Shown here one piece after another: positions 5,897 through 10,443 of a stretch of 10,443 nucleotides of DNA; positions within the stretch are counted from its first letter, which is position 1, and each line of letters opens with the position of its first letter. The notes beneath the pieces were generated by a model. That model was not told where the DNA came from. It was given only the letters and a program-made list of their open reading frames with translations, and made no database searches. The position numbers and the translations under genes are program-made. The stretch comes from Moraxella lacunata (GTDB lineage Bacteria > Pseudomonadota > Gammaproteobacteria > Pseudomonadales > Moraxellaceae), in the NCBI RefSeq assembly GCF_002027545.1, contig NZ_MXAN01000083.1, positions 24,404-34,846 on the forward strand, given 5' to 3'.

Positions 5897-7399
5897 ATGA
5901 CTCAATTTCTTAACAAACTTCCTTTTGCCCATCATGCTTGGTTTATGTACATTCGTCTGTTGGTGCGTCATTTTTTGGATGACAACTGCACCCAAAAGGC
6001 TGCCAGTTTGACCTATACCACACTGTTATCGCTTGTGCCTATTTTGACCGTGATGCTTGTGGTGTTTTCAAGTGTGCCTGCCTTAGAAGATGTGCGTGGG
6101 CAGGTGCAACAAGCCATTTATAGCAATCTTATGCCATCATCAGGGGCGACGATTTCTCAGCACATAGACAGCTTTGCTGAAAAGTCCAGCAATCTGGGGA
6201 TTGTCGGTGTGGCGGGGGTTTTTGTGACAACCATCTTGACGCTCATCACCATTGAGACGGCATTCAACGAAATTTGGCGAGTATCAGAACGTACAGGAGG
6301 CGTGGCAAGCGTTGTCCGCTATTGGATGATGATTACCGTCGCTCCCATCATTTTGGGGGTGGCATTTGGTGCGTCCAGTGCCATTTCAGGGCTGTCATTT
6401 TTAAATCGGCAAATAGCAGGTTATGGCATTGATTGGGGGATATGGGCAAAAATTATCTCATTTTTGTTCACAGTAGGGGGCTTTATTGCCATGTATTGGT
6501 TCATCCCCAAGGTTAAAGTTCCCCTAAAAAACGCCGCCATCGCAGGTGCGGTCGTGGCGATACTCTTTGAGACCTTAAAGACGGTCTTTGGGACGGTCAT
6601 GGCGAATTTTACCAGTTATGAAGCCATCTATGGGGCGTTCGCTGCCATCCCTGTGTTTTTGATGTGGCTATATCTGTCGTGGAACTTGATATTGCTCGGG
6701 GTGGAGATTAGCTACACCTTAACCATCTTTGACAGCAAGGAAGTGGCGGTACGTCATCCATTGCTGAGTCTGCTTGACATGCTTAATTTGATTTATAAAA
6801 AATATCAAGTGGGTGAGACGGCAAGCGAAGCCGAGCTACGGGGGGTGCTGGGACGTAAAGAGACACCAAAATGGAATCTGTACATCGATGAGCTGGTAAC
6901 CAATGAACTCATCACTCGCACCGAAAATGATGAATATATCCTGCGTACGGATTTAAATACCGTAAGTTTATGGCAGTTTTATAAAATCATGCCTTATCCT
7001 TTGCCCATCAAAAGTGAGATGAATGATTTTACGATGGCGGACTATGACCCGTGGTATGTGGAGTTGTATCGCCACCTAGAAAGTATTGAAAAATTAGCAA
7101 AGGATGAGCTGGACATGACACTCTCAGAGCTGTTTAAGACCGCACCACTGCGAACCAAAGAATCTGTGGTACGTATGACAGCACAGACCACCAATAATAA
7201 CAGTGATGCCAATGGCTTTGATGCTGACGCCAAAAAAGTGGTAGATGAACATGGTAATGCAGTGGTTGTACCAATGGGGGAAGCGAGTTTTACCGAGAGC
7301 AACGTTACCAAGGCGGTCAGACTTGCCAAAAAGGGCTGGCATTGGTATGGTCGGGGCAAAAAAGTGGTTAAGGACGTGAAAAAAGGCGTGGAGAGCTAA
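5897..7399 (+). CDS. yihY: YihY/BrkB family inner membrane protein with long C-terminal extension
   Basis: A 500-residue member of the YihY/BrkB family (UPF0761), once mis-named ribonuclease BN. The molecular role is unresolved. The family core covers residues 20-280: the QKAASLTYTTLLSLVPIL motif (33-50) starts the first helix, and six membrane segments lie at about 36-60, 99-124, 143-166, 184-204, 213-234 and 244-275, including the family-typical YGAFAAIPVFLMWLYLSWNLILLG. After the last helix comes a soluble region. Residues 286-352 look like a winged-helix fold (helix LLDMLNLIYKKY, then ASEAELRGVLG, then LYIDELVTNELI and a TENDEYILR wing). A polar linker and a Lys-rich amphipathic tail follow (about 470-500). 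E. coli YihY lacks this extension (about 290 aa). The start ATG has only a weak ribosome-binding site and no clear promoter. Confidence 0.88.
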   Translation: MTQFLNKLPFAHHAWFMYIRLLVRHFLDDNCTQKAASLTYTTLLSLVPILTVMLVVFSSVPALEDVRGQVQQAIYSNLMPSSGATISQHIDSFAEKSSNLGIVGVAGVFVTTILTLITIETAFNEIWRVSERTGGVASVVRYWMMITVAPIILGVAFGASSAISGLSFLNRQIAGYGIDWGIWAKIISFLFTVGGFIAMYWFIPKVKVPLKNAAIAGAVVAILFETLKTVFGTVMANFTSYEAIYGAFAAIPVFLMWLYLSWNLILLGVEISYTLTIFDSKEVAVRHPLLSLLDMLNLIYKKYQVGETASEAELRGVLGRKETPKWNLYIDELVTNELITRTENDEYILRTDLNTVSLWQFYKIMPYPLPIKSEMNDFTMADYDPWYVELYRHLESIEKLAKDELDMTLSELFKTAPLRTKESVVRMTAQTTNNNSDANGFDADAKKVVDEHGNAVVVPMGEASFTESNVTKAVRLAKKGWHWYGRGKKVVKDVKKGVES

Positions 7400-7409
7400 A
7401 CGACACAAA

Positions 7410-7688
<279 letters not shown>

Positions 7689-8018
7689 TTATTTGTTATT
7701 TAAGTCGTGAAGCCTATTTTGAGCAAACTTAGAAAGTCGTTCATAAAATGCCCGCTCATCACAAAACATATCCCAAAGCGTATCTTGGCTCATCACGCTA
7801 TACTCGCCGTCTGTGGTCAAATCCACGTCCGCCCCATTTTCTAAGGCTTCATAATAGCGTTGCCAGTCGGATTGTCCATGATGATTAAAATAAAAGGCGG
7901 ACAGTTCGTCCGTAATGGCGTTTTGGCGGTGCAGGTTTGCCATAAGTTTGTCATTATCGGCTTGTAGGGCGAGCCATTCACGGTATAGGGCTTGGTAGTG
8001 GGAGATTTTTTGTTGCAT
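7689..8018 (-). CDS. DUF4298 domain-containing protein, 109 aa
   Basis: A small cytosolic protein of unknown function. It starts with a helical, probably coiled-coil segment (residues 1-40: HYQALYREWLALQADNDKLMANLH). The DUF4298-like signature follows: an aromatic pair at FYFNH, then SDWQRYYEALENG (about 50-62) and a segment ending in SVMSQDTLWDMF (about 73-85), matching the family layout of a W-x-D/Y acidic helix followed by 'VLSED..yd.l'. The start ATG lies two bases after the vapC stop (TAA-CC-ATG) with no ribosome-binding site, so translation is probably coupled. Tandem TTGTTAT 7-mers (7686-7699) run across its stop codon. Its position between trhP and yfhL suggests a link to tRNA hydroxylation, but this is inference. 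Confidence 0.75.
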   Translation of the reverse strand: MQQKISHYQALYREWLALQADNDKLMANLHRQNAITDELSAFYFNHHGQSDWQRYYEALENGADVDLTTDGEYSVMSQDTLWDMFCDERAFYERLSKFAQNRLHDLNNK

Positions 8019-8020
8019 GG

Positions 8021-8443
8021 TTATGTAAATTCAAAAGGATTGATAATCTTAACAGGCATACCGTCAAAATCTTTGATGTTTCTTGTGGCAAGGGTCAAAT
8101 CATACGCAATCGCTGTGGACGCAATATAAGCATCATTGGCGGATTTAAAATTGGGCGTATTTAATTCGGCAAAAATCTTAGCAATTTGCACATCAATATC
8201 AAGAATGCGACCTTGATACACCACCAACAAATCATCAAGCCATTCTTGTAGAATTTGTGCTTGTTCATAATCCTTATTATGGCGTTTTAATAAAATTCCC
8301 CGATAAATCTCGCCAATGATAACCGAATTTAAATAAGTTTCTTGGATATTTAAATGTTCCGCCCACCGTGTTACATTGGCATTGGCACGCCCTGTTTTAA
8401 TTTTACGCATTTCAGAAATGACATTGGTATCAAGTAAAAACAT
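8021..8443 (-). CDS. vapC: Type II toxin, PIN-domain ribonuclease (VapC/FitB type)
   Basis: A 140-residue PIN-domain protein of normal length. Acidic active-site residues are in place: Asp5 in LLDTNVISE, Glu45 in GEIYRG, Asp104 in SANDAYIAS and Asp125 in TRNIKDF. The DTNVISE start and ATRNxKDF end match the FitB-like subgroup. VapC toxins are Mg-dependent endoribonucleases; the characterised ones commonly cut tRNA anticodon loops or rRNA loops, and target choice cannot be read here. The gene begins eight bases after the antitoxin stop, with AAGG inside that gap, and ends two bases before the DUF4298 start. It is visibly AT-rich compared with trhP. All four catalytic positions are present, so it looks active. 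Confidence 0.9.
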   Translation of the reverse strand: MFLLDTNVISEMRKIKTGRANANVTRWAEHLNIQETYLNSVIIGEIYRGILLKRHNKDYEQAQILQEWLDDLLVVYQGRILDIDVQIAKIFAELNTPNFKSANDAYIASTAIAYDLTLATRNIKDFDGMPVKIINPFEFT

Positions 8444-8451
8444 GGTTTGCC

Positions 8452-8769
8452 TTAATCAAATAAATAGTCAAGGTCGTCAAATTGTGGTAATGGCTGATTT
8501 TTGCGAATGCTATCAAAATCTACATCAAAATCCATTTTATCGGCGTTTTTAAGATTTTTAAAAGTATCAGCAAGCGACACAAAAGCATTATCTTGTTTTT
8601 TATGCGACATAAGGGATAAAAACTCTTGTAATTGCACAAAAGTTTGATAATCCAATGCCACTTTTTCAATATTGCTGTTTTTATCTTTTATCAATACGCT
8701 ATTATGCATAAGAGTGGTAAATAACCGCTCGGCATTGATATTGGCATTTTGTGAAATAACGGTTGGCAT
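8452..8769 (-). CDS. Type II antitoxin, Phd/YefM-like
   Basis: A 105-residue protein immediately upstream of the PIN toxin. The N-terminal half (NINAERLFTTLMHNSVLIKDKNSNIEKVALDYQTFVQLQEFL, about residues 10-51 in two parts) follows the Phd/YefM plan of helix, beta-hairpin and helix used for dimerisation and DNA binding. The C-terminal part (about 75-105) is acidic with DFDVDFDS and FDDLDYLFD, the kind of disordered tail that wraps and inhibits a PIN toxin. A strong GGAG (8775-8778) lies five bases before the ATG. It starts 21 bases after the trhP stop. A TATACT box at 8794-8799 (minus strand) overlapping the end of trhP could give it its own weak promoter. No clear operator palindrome was found. 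Confidence 0.82.
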   Translation of the reverse strand: MPTVISQNANINAERLFTTLMHNSVLIKDKNSNIEKVALDYQTFVQLQEFLSLMSHKKQDNAFVSLADTFKNLKNADKMDFDVDFDSIRKNQPLPQFDDLDYLFD

Positions 8770-8790
8770 ATTTTCTCCTTTTTATAAACA

Positions 8791-10206
8791 TCAAGTATAA
8801 ATCGCCTCACTCACACTTTTCATCACAAGGGCGAATTTTAGCTCATCATCACAGATGTCGCTAAATGGGTTTTTGATTCTGGCAATCCACCCCGACCCCA
8901 ACGCACCATCTATATCATTGCCTTTTTTGTCCCACATTTTGGTAAGTGTGTAAGTCAAATTGCCTTTTGGGGTCATAATCTCAATGTCATCGCCCACCAT
9001 GAGTTTGTTTTTAATCTCTAAGGTCAAAAAGTCATCTGAAATATCCAACACTTCTGCCACAAATTGTTGATGGTCGGTTTTTGATGAGCCGTATTCATAA
9101 TTTTGATAGTCAGAATGCACATGACGGCGTAAAAATCCTTCGGTATAGCCACGGTTGGCAAGCCCATCAAGGGCGGTGATGAGTCCTGTATCAAAAGGCT
9201 TGCCTGCCAAAGCGTCATCAATGGCACGGCGATAGACCTGAGCGGTGCGAGCGACATAATAATGCGATTTGGTACGCCCCTCAATCTTCAACGAATGCAC
9301 GCCCATATTGACCAAATCAGGCACCAGCTCCACCGCACGCAAGTCTTTTGAGTTCATGATATAAGTGCCGTGTTCGTCTTCATACATCGCCATCAGCTCA
9401 CCCTTGCGACCTTGTTCTTCAATGAGTACAACCTCATCGGACGGCTTTTCTACATAATCATCGTCCATGACGACATCACCATTTAGGTTGACATTGCTAA
9501 TCTCGCCTTGACTGGGGACAAACACTTCTGGGCTGGCAGGGACAATATCGCCCGTTTCGTTTTCCACCGCCTTGTAAGTGTTGTACGACCAGCGACACGC
9601 ATTGGTGCAAGTGCCTTGGTTGGCATCTCGTTTGTTGATATAGCCAGAGAGTAAGCACCGCCCAGAATACGCCATGCACAGCGCCCCATGGACAAAAACT
9701 TCAATCTCCATGTCAGGCACTTCTTTGATAATCTCGTTAATCTCTTTTAGGGACAGCTCACGGCTGACAATCACCCTTGTAATGCCCATTTGTTTCCAAA
9801 ACTTCACCGTTGCCCAGTTTACGGCATTGGCTTGCACGGACAGATGAATGTCTTGGTGCGGAAAATGCTCTCGTATCATCATAATCATGCCAGCATCGGA
9901 CATGATAAGCGCGTCAGGTTTCATCTCAATGACAGGGCGAATGTCTTCAATAAAGGTTTTTAATTTGGCGTTGTGGGCTTGGATATTAACCACCACATAA
10001 AACTTTTTGCCAAGCGAATGGGCGTAGGCAATGCCCTTGGCAAGGTTTTCTTCATCAAAATCATTATTACGCACCCGTAGCGAATAACGGGCTTGCCCTG
10101 CATACACCGCATCTGCCCCATAAGCAAAAGCATATTGCATGTTCTTAAATGTGCCAGCAGGGCATAGAAGTTCGGCTTGTTTTTGGCTTGGCTGTTTGAT
10201 TGTCAT
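8791..10206 (-). CDS. trhP: tRNA 5-hydroxyuridine synthesis protein TrhP (YegQ), peptidase U32 family
   Basis: A 471-residue U32-family protein very close to E. coli YegQ (453 aa). TrhP forms 5-hydroxyuridine at wobble position 34 of family-box tRNAs, the first step to cmo5U/mo5U. It depends on prephenate and iron-sulfur proteins and is not a protease. Conserved blocks: ELLCPAGTFKNMQYAFAYGADAVYAG, YSLRVRN, IHLSVQANAVNWATVKFW, SRELSL and EDEHGTYIMNSKDLRA, with SLKIEGRTKSHYYVARTAQVYRRAIDD further on. Four cysteines expected to bind an Fe-S cluster are at 177, 184, 200 and 204 (GALCMAYSGRC and GTCTNAC). The frame extends to 10287, but the promoter at 10244-10252 makes the ATG at 10206 the likely start. 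It is the first gene of a five-gene operon that ends with yfhL. Confidence 0.94.
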   Translation of the reverse strand: MTIKQPSQKQAELLCPAGTFKNMQYAFAYGADAVYAGQARYSLRVRNNDFDEENLAKGIAYAHSLGKKFYVVVNIQAHNAKLKTFIEDIRPVIEMKPDALIMSDAGMIMMIREHFPHQDIHLSVQANAVNWATVKFWKQMGITRVIVSRELSLKEINEIIKEVPDMEIEVFVHGALCMAYSGRCLLSGYINKRDANQGTCTNACRWSYNTYKAVENETGDIVPASPEVFVPSQGEISNVNLNGDVVMDDDYVEKPSDEVVLIEEQGRKGELMAMYEDEHGTYIMNSKDLRAVELVPDLVNMGVHSLKIEGRTKSHYYVARTAQVYRRAIDDALAGKPFDTGLITALDGLANRGYTEGFLRRHVHSDYQNYEYGSSKTDHQQFVAEVLDISDDFLTLEIKNKLMVGDDIEIMTPKGNLTYTLTKMWDKKGNDIDGALGSGWIARIKNPFSDICDDELKFALVMKSVSEAIYT

Positions 10207-10243
10207 TGGTTGGCTCGTTTTGGCTAAATTTGTTAAACCCATT

Positions 10244-10252
10244 ATTATAACA
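10244..10252 (-). promoter_or_regulatory. Extended -10 promoter for the trhP operon
   Basis: On the minus strand TGT directly precedes a perfect TATAAT, an extended -10 element. There is no good -35 hexamer (AAGTTT at 17 bases), as is usual for extended -10 promoters. Transcription would begin near 10237, about 30 bases before the ATG at 10206. Confidence 0.6.
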
Positions 10253-10266
10253 GAAATTTTGCCAAA

Positions 10267-10291
10267 AAACTTGACTGTATTAGTCAAGTTT
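10267..10291. promoter_or_regulatory. Inverted repeat upstream of trhP: candidate operator or terminator
   Basis: Arms AAACTTGACT (10267-10276) and AGTCAAGTTT (10282-10291) are perfectly complementary around five bases. On the minus strand the hairpin is followed by more T (six in a row at 10264-10269), so it could be a low-GC intrinsic terminator of a gene beyond the right edge. Its centre is also about 42 bases upstream of the predicted trhP start, over the -35 region, where a regulator could bind. Confidence 0.5.
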
Positions 10292-10311
10292 GGGCGGTAT
10301 TATTGATATTG

Positions 10312-10355
10312 GGTATTGTTAAATTAAAACATCTTTTAAAATTTGGTATTGTTAA
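10312..10355. repeat. Pair of GGTATTGTTAA direct repeats
   Basis: The 11-mer occurs at 10312-10322 and 10345-10355, 33 bases apart start to start, in the AT-rich region upstream of the trhP promoter. The second copy runs into GTTAATTAAC, a perfect 10-base palindrome (10351-10360). No function is evident; three-turn spacing would suit paired protein sites. Confidence 0.4.
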
Positions 10356-10381
10356 TTAACCATACTTTCAGATAGATTTTT

Positions 10382-10443
10382 AGGGGCAAATCACATTTGT
10401 CCTGTAAATACATTTATTTTTGGGCAAATTGCAATTCGCCCCT
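10382..10443. repeat. Two GGGCAAAT-type palindromes at the right edge
   Basis: The first is GGGCAAAT (10384-10391) and ATTTGTCC (10395-10402) around CAC, with one G-T pair. The second is GGGC-A-AATTGCAATT-C-GCCC (10422-10441), palindromic except for one A/C pair and followed by CT at the window end. Both have GGGC-type ends like the element at 1639-1657. They look like adjacent copies or halves of small interspersed repeats; the second may continue beyond the window. Confidence 0.5.

Noticed and set aside
10207..10287. N-terminal extension of trhP (27 more codons)
   Set aside because: It contains the TGTTATAAT promoter and half of the inverted repeat, and has no counterpart in E. coli YegQ, which begins just before the ELL.PAG block.

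Overview
This window looks like a chromosomal segment from a gammaproteobacterium of the Moraxellaceae, most likely Moraxella. That is inferred from protein style, moderate AT content, AT-rich intergenic stretches and short GGGC-armed palindromes between genes; no rRNA or other marker gene is present to prove it. Most of the window is conserved housekeeping sequence with small accessory genes between the blocks. I see no tRNA or rRNA gene, insertion sequence, prophage core or CRISPR array.

Left part (1-1605, + strand): the probable 3' end of an unidentified gene is followed by a GatB/YqeY-domain gene that overlaps a PLP-dependent threonine aldolase-family gene by four bases (ATGA). A 12-bp-stem intrinsic terminator closes this unit. 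Accessory stretch (1606-3688): a palindromic repeat, then two uncharacterised minus-strand genes in tandem (209 and 127 aa; the larger resembles DUF3293-type proteins). A 480-base AT-rich gap follows, holding a possible 32-residue minus-strand ORF, a good sigma70 promoter and an 18-bp palindrome. An uncharacterised plus-strand gene (about 141 aa) ends one base from the next convergent gene.

Envelope block (3690-7399): a BepA-like periplasmic M48 metalloprotease with TPR-type C-terminus and a four-helix DUF2069-like membrane protein form a minus-strand pair. They are divergent from a YihY/BrkB-family inner membrane protein with a long cytoplasmic C-terminal extension.

Right part (7416-10291, minus strand): five tightly packed genes run trhP (yegQ, U32 family tRNA U34 hydroxylation), a Phd/YefM-like antitoxin, a FitB/VapC-type PIN toxin, a DUF4298 protein and yfhL (2[4Fe-4S] ferredoxin). 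Intergenic gaps are 21, 8, 2 and 15 bases. TrhP and YfhL are both needed for the same wobble-uridine hydroxylation in E. coli, so the most interesting feature of the window is a toxin-antitoxin module plus a DUF4298 gene sitting inside a tRNA-modification operon. An extended -10 promoter and a 10-bp-arm inverted repeat lie just upstream of trhP. The promoter position shows that the longest trhP reading frame is over-extended at its N-terminus.

The last 130 bases carry two GGGC-type palindromes related in style to the one at 1639 and no recognisable gene.
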